Part shown: piece after piece, positions 1 through 11,540 of the stretch
Numbering within the stretch: position 1 is the first letter of the stretch
How the letters are laid out: each line of letters starts with the position of its first letter
NCBI RefSeq assembly: GCF_028640845.1
Contig: NC_080543.1
Span: 93,485,825 to 93,549,824, forward strand
Source of the DNA: Ahaetulla prasina
Taxonomy: Eukaryota > Chordata > Lepidosauria > Squamata > Colubridae
Length of the DNA: 64,000 bases
Direction: 5' to 3'
Program-made: the position numbers and the translations under genes
Notes under the pieces: generated by a model
What the model was told of the DNA's origin: nothing
Databases searched by the model: none
Seen by the model: the letters and a program-made list of their open reading frames with translations, nothing else

Positions 1-419
1 ATATAGTAGGCATCAAGTTTCTGTTTATTTCAAAAGGATTGAAATCCATAACTGAACAAAGAAGTGGAAGGAGGGAAGGTAGGACAGAAGAATAACAATA
101 GCTCACATTGTTTTGCTTTTTAAAGAATTTACTGCTGTAAAAACCTTTGCGTGTGTGATTGGGCATTGAGGAAGAGAGCCTCATGGTATTATTGCTGGAA
201 GCTTTTGTGAATCAGTTCTGCAAACAGGTTCAATAAATAAATAAATTTTTAAAAAAGGAAGCAAAGAATGATGCTAGCATAGTTTTTGAAAGCATCATGC
301 AACTTTTTACTGTTATTTCCAATATATCCTTGTCCATTACCATCAACCCACTCTCAATCCATATGAGGTTTCCTATTCCTTTACATCTTGTACTTTTGTC
401 TTTCATGTCCACAGAGTTT

Positions 420-905
420 TGTAGGAATTTAGCACCCCCCCCCCAGAAGAATGAAATATTTTAGAAAATATTTAAAAAGGCAGAATATATTTCCCTGGAT
501 GAGAAATGGAGAAACATGTTTTAAAGACAAAGCAGCTCCCTGCAACTTCCTGCCAGCCCCCACCTTTGTCAATGGGCCATCATCTGCAACACAATAGAAC
601 CCATCTAGCAACTGAAACTCACCACATGGCACCTGGGAAGATTACATCAGCCAGCAAGGCTAGCTAAGACCCCCACCCCCTGGGAGTCTGACAGCCAATC
701 AGGGTACTCTTCCTGTGCCCCAGAAAGTTCAAAGCTCAGAAAAAGCATAAAGCCAGGGAGCACACAGGATCTCAGCTCTTTTCTGTTCAGGAACTCAAGC
801 CATGTGATCCTGCCCACCATTAAACCATCTTTCCAAGCAGTCTCCATGTTTCCAGTGTCTTTGTCCCCACTTGGAACTGAACCCAGATGGATATTTCTTC
901 CAACA
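420..905 (+). mobile_element. Candidate solo LTR of an endogenous retrovirus
   Basis: The segment starts TGTAGGAA and ends TTCCAACA, imperfect inverted ends of 7/8. Inside, in LTR order, are a C-run and U3-like sequence, a TATA-like CATAAA near 746, and an ATTAAA signal near 820 followed by a pyrimidine- and GT-rich stretch. Its last 17 bases resemble the end of the ERV LTR at 9753-10255. The flanks do not give a clear duplication (GTTT/GTTG at best), and no primer-binding site follows, so it is read as an old solo LTR. Frames inside it are not genes. Confidence 0.5.
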
Positions 906-1265
906 GTTGTTTGGAAGATGCCATTATTAGCAGATTGAAATGTACCTATCAAACATTCTTCTTTTGTTTTCATTTCCTTTTCTCCTCTCATTTGTGTGAA
1001 ATGGCACAGATATTTGTGGGATTGTATAAACCACTTCTCTTACTACTGAATATGGTTGTTTTATGGTTGTGGAATGCTGAGATAAATTATAGAGTTTGAT
1101 TGATACTGAGCTACCTTATGTGTGAGCTTTCTAGAAATAGCTGCCTCACTCAGTTTAAATCTGGATACTCAGATTATGTAAGTAAATATTCCAGAAATCC
1201 ACTCCCCCACCTTTTCATATATAAGGAAAATTGTTACTGTTAAGTTTAATACAATATACAATATG

Positions 1266-1789
1266 TGTTGTGTCTGCGCCCCTGGAGCCGGCCCTGCTGC
1301 CAGAAAGTGACTTTGGACAGTGAGGAGGAAGGGCCGTCAGGACTTACCTTGGGAGCACCGGCTTCCCTGGCTCAGCTCCAGGAGCCAGAAGCAGGCCAGG
1401 TGGAGGAGATAACGAGGCCTCCATCCCCTGACTCTTCCCCCCACCCCCAGGCCATGCCTGCAGACCCAGCTGATGGCAATCAGGCTTGTTTGAACCCTAG
1501 GCTTCGTAGGCAGGAGAGGAGGGAACAACAGAAGCAAGGGTGGGGCAGACCCAGGAAGTGCTGAGTCATGGAGCCACACCTCACAGGATATAAAAGGCAG
1601 CGAGAGCTGCTGTGTCTCTTTGTAACAGGCAAATCCACAGATTAAGAGCTGAAGTTTGTTTCTAGGTGACTCACCAGCGTCGTGAAAGATAATGGAGTCT
1701 CTTGGCAGACGCTGGCTACTCTGCTGCCAGAGTTGATAGTGCCGGCTAATTAAGCCATCACTCGGATGGAGGCGAGGGAGGACAGAACA
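1266..1789 (+). mobile_element. Solo LTR with perfect 5-bp target-site duplication
   Basis: The 524-bp element begins TGTTGTGTC and ends GACAGAACA (inverted ends 8/9). It is flanked by ATATG at 1261-1265 and 1790-1794. It is GC-rich against AT-rich intron. A TATAAAA box at 1589-1595 sets the + orientation and implies transcription start near 1620. No internal retroelement coding remains, so LTR-LTR recombination probably removed it. Ty3/Gypsy-like or ERV origin cannot be decided from the LTR alone. The 99-residue open frame crossing it is not a gene. Confidence 0.85.
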
Positions 1790-1802
1790 ATATGCTTTAT
1801 AT

Positions 1803-1937
1803 CAGGGGTCTCCAACCTTGGCAACTTTCAGACGTGTGGACTTCAACTCCCAGAGTTCCTCAGCCAGCAAAGCTGGCTGAGGAATTCTGGGAGTTGAAGT
1901 CCACACGTCTGAAAGTTGCCAAGGTTGGAGACCCCTG
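1803..1937 (+). mobile_element. hAT miniature element (CAGGGGTCTCCAACC family), copy 1
   Basis: The 135-bp near-perfect palindrome has arms starting CAGGGGTCTCCAACCTTGG. Flanks are CTTTATAT (1795-1802) and CTTCATAT (1938-1945), an 8-bp duplication with one change. The 8-bp TSD and CAGGGG ends are the hAT signature. Its left TSD directly follows the 3' TSD of the solo LTR. Confidence 0.9.
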
Positions 1938-1963
1938 CTTCATATAGTACAGAACCCCTAAAA

Positions 1964-2098
1964 CAGGGCTGTCAAACTTGCAGTCCACGAACTGGATGCA
2001 TCATGTGCTGGCCATGCCCACTCCCAGTTTAGCAAAGGGAGAAAAAGTTGGGATACGTCATGTGATGATGCTATGATGAAGCCAGTTTGACACCTCTG
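1964..2098 (+). mobile_element. hAT miniature element (CAGGGxTGTCAAACT family)
   Basis: Ends CAGGGCTGTCAAACTT and AGTTTGACACCTCTG are inverted repeats. The 8-bp TSD CCCTAAAA is perfect at 1956-1963 and 2099-2106. Length is 135 bp; no coding capacity. Confidence 0.9.
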
Positions 2099-2106
2099 CC
2101 CTAAAA

Positions 2107-3622
2107 CAATATGTTACCTTAAATTAGTGTATTCTTTCCAAGTTCTTAAGATGATCACCTCACCCAGCGTTGATAGTGTATATGTGCTTTTAATTTTTTA
2201 AAGTAATTCTGCTTCTCATTTTCTGCACCTTCACTAGCGAATAGAGAAGTTAATGTTTCTAAGAATATAGGCAGCAACAGTATCTCATGCAATCATAATG
2301 CTAACATGATATGAGCATCAATCCTCTTTAGGTTTTATTGACAACTGTTTCATTATGTAACATTCAGAATAAATACAATGAACCTGATTTTAATTATCAT
2401 TAAGATTGATAATAGAACCAGTAAAGCCAAAATTGTGAAGGAGGGAAGGAAGTGAGATTGGAAAAATAGATTTTTCTTCACTTGTTACTTTCACTGAGGT
2501 TAGTTTTATGATAGTATCTAATTTCATGTTGCTCAGGATATGTAGATGTGATCAGAAGGACTGCATTTTATGGATTTTCTCAATCTCTCTTAAAATGGAA
2601 GCTTTAAATACTGGCTGAGGGTATTGCTTTGCAATATAGAAAATGCATTAGTGTTGGTTTCCTACAAGTGCTGCATTATTTTTATTATAAGCAGTACACT
2701 GTTGATCTAAAAATAGTTGGGTTAAAAGCCTGCTGACGTTTGACCAATAAACTGTGCTAATTAAAAAGATTTATTTACCGTTCATATGCTTTGCCTGGAA
2801 TCGATAAAGAAAAGGAATTTTTTTGTTTTTTAATTATTAGGTTTTTGCTCATTTTCACTGCACTGAGAAATGTAATAGCTATGCCCCAAATCTGATTAAA
2901 TACAAATGGGGAGGGGATGACAAAAATAGTAAATCCTGAAAGAAGGTTATTTCAACTCTATTCAAGTTATAAACAGAGGATTATATTCCAGATATATTGG
3001 ATTTTTTCTTTTTAGTCTGAAAACCAAGCATTTCAGCATTCACAAAGCAAAAAATATAGGAAATATTAACACACTGTATGGATCAAGAATGATTCTTTTA
3101 TACATGTAGAGTAGTGCTTAAAAGTTTGCAAATTTTTAATATTTCTGCATAAATACGAGCTAACTATTCTCTGCATGAGTCCTAAAACTAGATAAAGAGA
3201 CCCTAATTAAACAAATGAGTCAAAACATTAGACTTGTTTGTGTAATTAATGAGGAAATGATTTGAAAGTACATATTTAATATATCCTATTTTGTCAACTA
3301 ACTTATAACATTTTATGATTGGGAAATCAGGTAAAATCACTAGGAGTTCATGGATGTGGTGGACCCTAGTTTATTGGGTTTCCCTTGCTTTCAGTTCCTT
3401 TAGTATGAAAAGATATTCCTTATAACCGAGTTGGGTTACTTGTGCTCAGCTGTCTTTTTAAATGTACCCCATGGCATTTTGTTCCTTCATCCATTAGGCC
3501 TTCTGGCCACTTCAAGGTGAACAATAGAATGACTGGTAGAAAGACACACATTTAGGCGGGGCAGGGTGAAGCACAGGTAAAGAGGAACAGTGTTGTAACA
3601 TTCTTTGAAAGATGTTATAGGG
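2107..3622. other. Intron 2 sequence without recognised repeats
   Basis: AT-rich intronic sequence. I see no coding similarity, no terminal repeats and no SINE boxes. Confidence 0.5.
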
Positions 3623-4000
3623 CCGTGATGGCAAACCTATTGCACAGGTGTCCAAAGTAGTACACAAAGCCATGTCGTCTGGCACGTGCAACCTTGCCTA
3701 TGTCCTTTGGATTTCTGGCACACATGCAATGATCAACTGTCCTCGTGCACAGCGGTGCTGAAAACTGGTGTGCACATATGCGCCAGCCAGTTGATTGTCA
3801 GGCACATATGTGCGACCTAACCTGGAAGTTCGGCTTTTCCAAAGCATGATCCCTTTGCACGCATGGCAGTTCCAAAAAACAGCCTGTGAATGTGTGCTGG
3901 CCAGCTGAATGGTGTGGCCCCAACGAGCGTGCTTGTGTGATGTTTTCGTGTGACCTTTTTGGCACTAAGCACTCGATGCCGAAAAGGTTCACCATCACTG
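3623..4000 (+). mobile_element. hAT miniature element (CAGTGATGGCxAACC family)
   Basis: The left end CCGTGATGGCAAACCT and right end AGGTTCACCATCACTG are imperfect inverted repeats. Perfect 8-bp TSD TTATAGGG at 3615-3622 and 4001-4008. The 378-bp interior is rich in CACATATG/GCACA-type motifs and has no coding content. Confidence 0.88.
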
Positions 4001-4008
4001 TTATAGGG

Positions 4009-5484
4009 CATCCAAGATGAAAAGAGAAAGATAGAAAATCCATCAGTGTGGCATATTCCAGTTGTCACATTGGAGAACAGAATCTTGTGGGTGTAAAAAA
4101 AATTGGGAGCAGAAAACCTCCTTGTTTTTGCTGTCACATTTTATAACACTGAATGCTTGCTTGGCTAAGTTCCCTATTATTCTATAAATAAACTCCACAC
4201 ATTGGGGACCAATATCGTATTGAATCTATTTGGTGTTTAGTCTCTTTTCTAGCTGACTTCTTTCGCTGACTGTTCAGAGGTTTTCAGATATTAATTAGAT
4301 TTGTGTCACTGATGCTGGAGACATGACATTAAAGCAGTCACCGGTGATTTAGATCAACATCTTGTGGTTCTTCTGTGCATATTGTTGCTGGCATCAAATT
4401 TTTCCAGAAACACTGTGTCTCACATTCAACTTTTAAATCCTCCTTTAAAGTTTTGCAAAGTAATTGCATATTTATGAATTTCAGCATACTCCAATATCTA
4501 GTAAGGCATTCCTCATAAATCTGGGCTGCTGGCCCACATCAGTTCAGCTATGCAACATTTAACTCACCAAATTTTCTGCAAGGAATGGATGATGCTTGTC
4601 ATGCACTTTTTGCTGTCCCAAAGCAGAACAAGATACACAGGGGAGCTTTTTTTGTGTGTGCATATAGCACTGTGATGATAGAATTGCTAGGCAGTAGATA
4701 TGTTGCAAAAAAACAAAAACAAAAAACAAAACAAAAACAAAACAGTGTAGTCCTTATCTGTTCTATTTAAAATTGAGCACAAAGCACAGAATAAGTGAGA
4801 AATGTTAGAAAGGTCAGTGCTTTTCACAATTTAGAGCATCACAGTGGAGGGTTTTGCTTATGCCTCATATATTTTTAGAAATATGCTAATTCTCTGCAGT
4901 CATGCAGAGCTACACAGAAATAAAGCTTAGAGATCAGATGGGTGCCTGTTCGTTGATATACTCAGCAAATCTCCATTTTAGGCAGAGAGGATTCACTACA
5001 CTTAGCCTCCAGGCAGCTAGATACAAATCAGTTTGCAAGTTCCATTAATTTCCCAAAGAATGCCCATTCACTGATCAATTTTGCAATGCCAGCTTCATTT
5101 TCCTTTCTAAGCCTGTGACTTTCCCTAAATGAAAATCAGTCAACGTTTTTGGTTGGCCTATTGTATGAACTCAGTCTTTGTGGTTTGTATGCATGCATGA
5201 AGTCTAAACCCAGCCAGATTTGCTTATTTAAGAAATGGTGGCTAAATAAAATAATGAAGTGACACAAGGTATGAAGGCCCAGCAAAGACATAGCCTGGCC
5301 AAATACCATTTAACTCCAACAAAATGTCCATATTGTTTACTCTCAGTTCATACATTGGTTTCAATTCCAGGGCTGCTTGAAGAGTTTAAGGTGGCTCAAT
5401 AAGATTTGAAAATGTTTTCTTGATTGTTTTCTTTTCACTAGTTCAGCTGCCCTTGAATCCAACGTGATTGCATGCTACAGCTTG
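4009..5484. other. Intron 2 sequence; A-rich tract near 4710
   Basis: Mostly unique-looking AT-rich sequence. A CAAAA-type A-rich tract lies at 4708-4742. No gene seen. Confidence 0.5.
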
Positions 5485-5552
5485 CAATAGGACAGTGGTT
5501 CTCAATTTGTGGTTTGTAGACCCCTGGGGTCTGTGATATCATCACAGGGGGT

Positions 5553-5720
5553 CGGGGCAGGTTTCAAAACCCATTGCTACCGGTTTGCTCGTGGGTGCGC
5601 TTGCGTATGTGCGCAACACTTCTCGCATTTACAGAAGCGTCTGGGTAGGTGGGCAGAGCCTCCCATCACCGCCGCTACCGGTTCGCCCGATCTGGGTGAA
5701 CTGGTAGCAATCCACCACTG
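5553..5720 (+). mobile_element. Nested hAT MITE inside the 5493-7225 element
   Basis: The 168-bp insert starts CGGGGCAGGTTTC, ends ATCCACCACTG, and is flanked by a perfect 8-bp TSD CAGGGGGT (5545-5552 and 5721-5728). The interior (GCTACCGGTT near 5576 and GGTTCGCCCGA near 5680) matches the MITE at 45513-45660. Confidence 0.82.
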
Positions 5721-5759
5721 CAGGGGGTCCATAAAGACTTGAAGAAATGTTATGATTTA

Positions 5760-7150
5760 AATCTTTTTTTTTAATAAAAAGTTTTAATTTTTTTACAACA
5801 AACAAACATAAAAATCTCATCAATCCAATTACAATGTGTTGGTGGGGTGTTTACATATCTTCTTGTGCAATTTCAAAGTAAAAATCAAAGTAAGACATTC
5901 ATCTGTCTTACATTGTTCAAATCTCTTAATCAATTTTTAATTAAACAATGGTGTTTTATCTAATAACATTATTCATTCCATTCTCCTAAATTAGTTTAAT
6001 TCAAATTACTTCTCTTAACCTCAACCTTTTTTAACTATTTTCTAATATATGTTTCCTTCTAACCATTGATAAAATAAATCCCATATTTTATAATATTGCT
6101 TTTCTTGTTCTCTAATTTCAAATGTCAATTTGCTCATTTCTGCACATTCCATCATCTTCCTAATAATTTCGTCTTGCAAAGGTAATTTCTCATTTTTTCA
6201 ATTTTTAGCAAACACAATCCTAGCTGCTGTAATAATATTCACAATCAAATATTTTAAATCTCTAGTATTTATTTCAGGTATAATCCCCAACAGAAAAACT
6301 TCTGGCTTAAAGTCTATTGTTTTTTAATCATTTTCTCCAACCATGTGTGTATTTTAGTCCAATATCTTTTCTCTTCAATGCATGTCCACCACATATGGTA
6401 GTATGATCCAGGTATCTGATGACACTTCCAACATTTTTTGGATTTGTTCTTAAACATTCTGGCAATTCTTGTCGGTGGTAGATGCCACCTGTAAAACATC
6501 TTGTACAAATTCTCCTTATATGCTGTAGACATTATCATTTTATAATTATACATCCATAATTTCTGCCATGCCTCTAAATCTATTCCATAACCAAAATTCT
6601 TCTCCCAGGCAATCATTGTCTCTTTTACTTGTTCTTCTTTCAATTTGACCTCTAATAAATATCCATACAATTTCCTAATTAAGTTATCATCTGTACCTGT
6701 TAAAATCTTATCAAAACTTGTTGTGTTATTATAGAAGCCTTCTGTTTTAGAATCTTTATCATATCTGGAGTATGTTTGCAAGTAAGAAAACCAATTCATT
6801 TTTATACCTTCTACTTCTAGTTCTAGCTTAGTTTTTAACTCACCTTTTTCATTCAACAATTCATTGTACCTAACAATTTGTTCCTTTCTAAATATTATTG
6901 GATATGAGAATGGCTCAATGGATGATACCCAAATTGGAATTTTTAAGAAAGGGCTTTTCTTTATCTTCTCCCAGTTTGATAACAACGCCTCTTTTACAAG
7001 GTGTCTTCTAAATATCCCTGTGTTTTAGCTTGCCCATACCATTAAAAGGCATGCCATCCCAATAACAAATCATGGCCTTCCAAAGTCAATATTCTGTTGT
7101 TTCTTAGAGTTATCCATTCTTTAGGTTTAAATCTTGAGTTAAGTCTTAGG
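5760..7150 (-). mobile_element. 5'-truncated LINE-1 (ORF2 C-terminal end and 3' end)
   Basis: On the minus strand a 223-residue open frame (6985-6314) contains the L1 ORF2 C-terminal zinc-knuckle-like motif CWKCHQIPGSYYHMWWTC (CxxC-x8-H-x4-C) after YKMFYRWHLPPTRIARM. Similarity continues through stops and frame changes from about 7135 down to 6043 (for example WITLRNNRILTLEG upstream and KIWDLFYQWLEG downstream). A poly-T near 5764-5772 marks the 3' tail. No reverse-transcriptase domain remains, so it is dead. Exact edges within the host hAT element are uncertain. Confidence 0.85.
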
Positions 7151-8646
7151 GGTCCATAGCCATGGTCAATAGCTACAAAAAGTATTTAAAGAGGCCCGTG
7201 GTGAAGAAATGGTTGAGAACCACTGCAATAGGATATTTTATGCAATTCAATCAAGTAAGTTATTCTTCATTGAATCTGGATAAATGGTCCATATTAATTC
7301 AATTGCTCAACCTTTGTCCCATCAAGCCTTCCATAAGTAGCGGATGATCTTGTCAATCTTAGCTAAGTTTGAGAATTTCCCTTTCTCCCTTCCCTTCAGC
7401 AAGTTTGAATTTACAGCAATGCTTGTGCATCCATCTGCTAGGAATAGTTTGTGAACATGATTAAAGTTCTGTCTAAATCCTTGAACTAGTTTATTGAATT
7501 AGTCTTTTAAAAGAAAGTAGAATGATGAATGGACTGGGAATTGAGCTTGCTTTTGATTCATACGCGCCCAGTTGAATATTGGGTTAATTTATTAAGGCTT
7601 AAAATAATTGGTTTGTAATTAGGTGATTTTGTATTATCAGTTGCATTTAAATGCTTTCTTAGGAGCAAGCCATATCTGCCAACACTTTCTGCAACTGGAG
7701 AATAAAATCAACCAAATTATTAAGAGAGAGAGAATAGATACTAATAATCTAGATACTAAAATGAGATAGCAGGAAGCACATTCTGATGTGCTTGCCAGAT
7801 TCTGTTTCTACACATAATAAAAGTAGTTTCTGTTCTACTCCCTGCCCTTTTGTTTGTCAAGACTGTGTTGGAAGAAATTTCCCTGTGTTCATTTCCCAGT
7901 TGGGAAGCAGTCACTGATGCTGAGAAGAAATAGACATGAAAGGGAGCTGCCAGAAAAGAAATTTTCAGTATCCAATTTTCCTGAATTATTTTCAGATGTC
8001 AGATACCACTTTCTGTGAGATTCTAATCAGGTTTCAAGCAAGCACAAGTCCCAAAATTCTTTACAGTCATGGTTTTCCTTTAAATTACAGGGTGCCCATT
8101 TCCAAGGGATGGTTACTAAACCTGTCCTAGCTCTTAGTTTCCAGGATTTGTGAGGCCAAATTGAGGTTAGCCACTGTGCAATCCAAGCTATTTAGTATTT
8201 TTAAAATTAAATGCAACAGGCCTTGGGATTCCTACTAATGAGACCACCAGTGCAACATATCCTGCTTTACTGGGCAACTGGGCAGCATCATTTGTGAGTC
8301 ACAATCAGGGCTTGGGTTTTGGAGATCTCTTTTCTGCTACTTCTTCAGTGAGGAAATTGCCTGAGGGGAATGCCCCTCCCCCATGGAATTAGCAGGGAGA
8401 TATGACTGCTTGGGCCTTAGTGCCACAGAGCAAAAACCAACCTAGGAAAAGCTTTGTGTGAAGGTAGGTGAAGGGGATAGCCTCAATCTGATTCTCAGTG
8501 CGGGTGGGGGTGTCTCTCTCTGTGTCACTGCTTCTACAAGAAGCATGCTAGACAAATTTCCCTCCCACCAGACAGAAATCCAAGGTGTTTAGAACTTGCT
8601 ATGCCAACCACTCCCAAATGCAATCCCTACACGAGTCCATTTAATT

Positions 8647-9151
8647 CAATCGTTCTCAACCTTTATAGTGCTGCAACTCCTTTAATACAATTCCCCATGA
8701 TGTGGCGACCTTTTAATACAATTCCCCACGATGTGGCGACCTCAACCGTAAAATTATTTTCGTTTTGAATTTATCGTACCTGAAGCGTATTGGCTAGCGA
8801 TCTGACCTGCTTGCGATTGCCTTTTAGGACAGAGGCATTAAAGCGGAGACTCTTCCCCTATTAAGTTTATCGCACCTGAAGCCAGATTAGGCTAGCGATT
8901 GGGAGTGATTGCAGCTGGCTTGAGAGGGAGACATCAGAGCAAAGATTTCTCTCTTTTTTAATTCATCGGGCCTGAAGCCGAATTCGGCTAGTGATTTGAA
9001 GAGCCTGTAGCTGGCTTGTGGAGTCAACCATTGGAGCGCAATTCTTCAGATCGCAAGTATACTTCCCATATTTCCGATGGTCTTAGGTGACCCCTGGCAA
9101 ATTGTCATTCGACTCCCAATGGGGTCACGACCCACAGGTTGAGAACCGCTG
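8647..9151 (+). mobile_element. hAT element (CAGCGGTTCTCAACC family) with internal repeats
   Basis: Ends CAATCGTTCTCAACC and GGTTGAGAACCGCTG match at 13/15 inverted. Flanks ATTTAATT (8639-8646) and ATTTAACT (9152-9159) are a 7/8 TSD. Inside are a 31-bp tandem duplication (8681-8742, one mismatch) and three diverged copies of a roughly 95-bp unit containing a TTATCGxxCCTGAAGC motif (starting near 8767, 8863 and 8958). Confidence 0.85.
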
Positions 9152-9731
9152 ATTTAACTGATCAATTACAATATGAATGAAGCAAAGAAAAAAAAACTTT
9201 ACAATGAATTTCCACCCTTCCCCATAGTCTTTCCAGCTGTCTTCTGGGGATTGAAAAAAGTATTTAGTCTCTACTTGTCCATCTCAGAGTCCTTTCTTTC
9301 ATGTCTGCTGGGTGGCATTAGGCTTGGCTTGGTGGTCAGGATGGTCAGGCAGGCAGGCTTGGGAAGGTCTGCTCCACTTTGGTTGCTATGATGAATTTCT
9401 AGTGGATGGCTAGATCTAGACCCAATATTGTTGGTCTTTCTGCGGTTAGGAAATGCACAGAGGGAGCAAGATCCAGATGTGATTGGGAGAAGGGCCCTCT
9501 CACTCACACACAAAGGCATATATACATTTCCCAAACTTCTCTGGGCTTTAAAAGTTAAAATTTAGAGGTACTTTTCTTTTTTCTGACAGCTGTTGAGTAC
9601 AAGATTCAGACTCTCTCTTTAGTACCCATTAGCTCCTGGCAGGGTCCGTGGGCTTCTTTCCTCAGACAAATGGTCTGTGCCAGCTAGGTAGTGGTCCTCC
9701 AGGCCCTGTCTGTGATCTGGGTTGGCTGGAA

Positions 9732-9749
9732 GTCCCTTTGTAGTCGCCA
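9732..9749 (-). other. Retroviral primer-binding site, tRNA-Arg-like
   Basis: Three bases after the LTR end, the minus strand reads TGGCGACTACAAAGGGAC. A PBS must start TGG, complementary to the tRNA CCA end. It matches the complement of a vertebrate tRNA-Arg (UCU/CCU type) 3' end at about 14 of 18 positions by memory. The rest of the pairing is inference. Confidence 0.6.
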
Positions 9750-9752
9750 AAT

Positions 9753-10255
9753 TGTTGGAAGAAATTTCCCTGTGTTCGTTTCCCAGCTGGGAAGAAGTCA
9801 CTAATGGTGAGAAGAAATAGATATGAAAGGGATCCTTCAATTTAGGAAGGCAAAAAAAGTAGTGACACATCTTGAATGTTCCTGGTTTGCAAACAGATTG
9901 GGATGGCAAGCCTGTACCTTTTTGTACTTAATTTTCCTTTGAAGCTCCTGCAGCTTGATGGGTTTTGATGTGTTTCTGATTTTCCTGGGTTTTGTTCTGT
10001 CAGGGGGCAGGAAGAAGGGAGTTTCAGCTTACCTTGGAGAGTTTATTTTTAGTCTGATTTCCCTTTTCTTAATGGCTCTACTTAAGTGTTTCTATTGTCA
10101 GCTCTTTTAGCAGGGCTGCTTGGTGTTTTTCTTTCAGTTGGTGCTTCTTGGTTTTCTTAAAGGGGGAAGGGCTGGCTTGAGTCTCTTGGTACTGTTTTCT
10201 GAAGTTTCTGGTGCTATGAGGTTTCTGGCACTGTCCTTTTGGGGTACTTCCCACA
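9753..10255 (-). repeat. 5' LTR of the minus-strand ERV
   Basis: The 503-bp LTR on the + strand starts TGTTGGAAG and ends CTTCCCACA (inverted ends 8/9). On the minus strand an AATAAA-type signal appears opposite TTTATT near 10047. Its U5 end is duplicated at 7866-7945 and is also similar to the end of the solo LTR at 420-905. Confidence 0.75.
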
Positions 10256-10523
10256 ACTGACTTGCACTTTTACCTATATTCCACTTTGCTCACAGCTTGA
10301 CAAAGAAAAGGGGAGAAGGTGGAATGGAATGCAAGTTTGGGGAACGGCATCCAAGCATCATTAGTTCCCATGAAACATGCACCTCAAGGATACACTGAGC
10401 ATAACAAAAGGAATAGAAGTGATTGGTGGACATCATGGACTGTGAGTGGCCCATAGGGAAAGTGGGAATTAACTATGCTTGCTTTGCACAGGAAGCCCAG
10501 AGCTGGTTTTGCTTCTTCTATGC

Positions 10524-10655
10524 CATGGGTGTCAAACTCATTGTATCACGTGATGTCACATGACATATCATGACATTTTTTGCCTTTGCAGAGTCGGAAT
10601 AGCATGGCCTGCACATGATACATCCAGCCCATGGGCTGCCAGTTTGACATTCCTG
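10524..10655 (+). mobile_element. hAT miniature element (CAxGGGTGTCAAACTC family)
   Basis: Start CATGGGTGTCAAACTC and end AGTTTGACATTCCTG are inverted. Flanks TTCTATGC and TTCTATAT match 6/8. It belongs to the family of 1964-2098. Confidence 0.75.
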
Positions 10656-10679
10656 TTCTATATCAATGTGGTTTATTCA

Positions 10680-10776
10680 GAGCATATGTACCAATACAAA
10701 TTCCTTGTGTGTCCAATCACACTTAGCCAATAAAAAAAATTCAATTCTGTTCTGTTCTGTTCTATTCTGTTCAGTA
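10680..10776 (+). mobile_element. LINE 3' end with TTCTG/TTCTA tail
   Basis: The stretch ACAAATTCCTTGTGTGTCCA, then CACTTAGCCAATAAA, is the same 3' end as at 52318-52360, and is followed by a short pentanucleotide tail. It is severely 5'-truncated. Confidence 0.75.
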
Positions 10777-11540
10777 AAGTTTATATTCTTGGTAAAATAA
10801 TGTTCGAAACCCAGGAGTTTCTTTTTCTGGATTCACCAGTTGGATAGTTGACACCTGACCTATATTGGTTTCTTAGTCAGTTCTGCCTTGTGGGTCTAAT
10901 AGGAATAGAATAGAATAATTTCTGAATTTACTCTATCTCTGACTCATTCTCAGATCTTTTACCCTCATGTAATGTTGAAACTCTTGATATCAGGGAATGA
11001 AAGGCTGCAGGTGTTTCTAAAGAGACCAGGGAAAAGGGATCTGCTGTCAAATTGTTTTAAATGAATCTTCTTATTCATTTTCAGGGAAGTAAGCAGCTTA
11101 GAAACTTGTATAATTGGAGGAATACTCTAGCTGCCACAGCATGAATTCTCCTCAGACAAATATGGATTTCTCACAGACATAGGAAGCTCTGCAAGGTGTA
11201 AAAGACAGAGAGCAAAGCATAAACCTATTTCTGACAAACCCTACAATCGCTCAGAATCAATTGTCAAAGAGAAGAGCTTATTCAAGTGCACAAATGTCTA
11301 GTCAAAGCAGTCTCAATGCTGCAGATAATGAAAATGATCATAATTTATTCAGCTTGTGTGCTGCCTAATTCACAATGACTGAGTGGCAAATCAACTATAA
11401 AATAAATTATAATAAAACCAATAAAGTGTGAAAGATAAAAGATGAAAATGAAGTTAAGGCCTTACTCTCTCTTACTAAAGGCCTGGGTGAAAGGCCTGTA
11501 GTTCCAGGTTGAAATGAGGCTTCTTTGGTGTTCTCTACGT
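10777..11540. other. Intron 2 sequence without recognised repeats
   Basis: No coding similarity or terminal repeats found in this stretch. Confidence 0.45.

Larger units (their letters stand above)
5493..7225 (+). mobile_element. hAT element carrying two nested insertions
   Basis: Ends CAGTGGTTCTCAATTTGTGG and TTGAGAACCACTG share 13 inverted bases. Perfect 8-bp TSD CAATAGGA at 5485-5492 and 7226-7233. Without its insertions the host element is only a few hundred bp and non-autonomous. A smaller hAT MITE (5553-5720) and an L1 fragment (about 5760-7150) interrupt it, so this element is the oldest of the three. Confidence 0.9.
7866..10255 (-). mobile_element. Degraded endogenous retrovirus, minus strand
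   Basis: The outer flanks share the 4-bp duplication ACTG (7862-7865 and 10256-10259). At the right is a complete LTR (9753-10255) followed, in element orientation, by a primer-binding site. At the left, about 80 bp (7866-7945) of the second LTR repeat the first 80 bp of the right copy with a few changes; the rest is deleted or replaced. The internal region (7946-9731) has no gag, pol or env frame that I can recognise and is interrupted by a hAT MITE (8647-9151). It is an old, coding-dead copy. Confidence 0.72.

Noticed and set aside
1265..1564. 99-residue proline/glutamate-rich open frame as OCA2 exon 2
   Set aside because: It lies inside a solo LTR with a 5-bp TSD and shows no match to the OCA2 N-terminus.
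6314..6985. 223-residue minus-strand open frame as a host gene
   Set aside because: It is the L1 ORF2 C-terminus with its zinc-knuckle-like motif, flanked by more broken L1 sequence.
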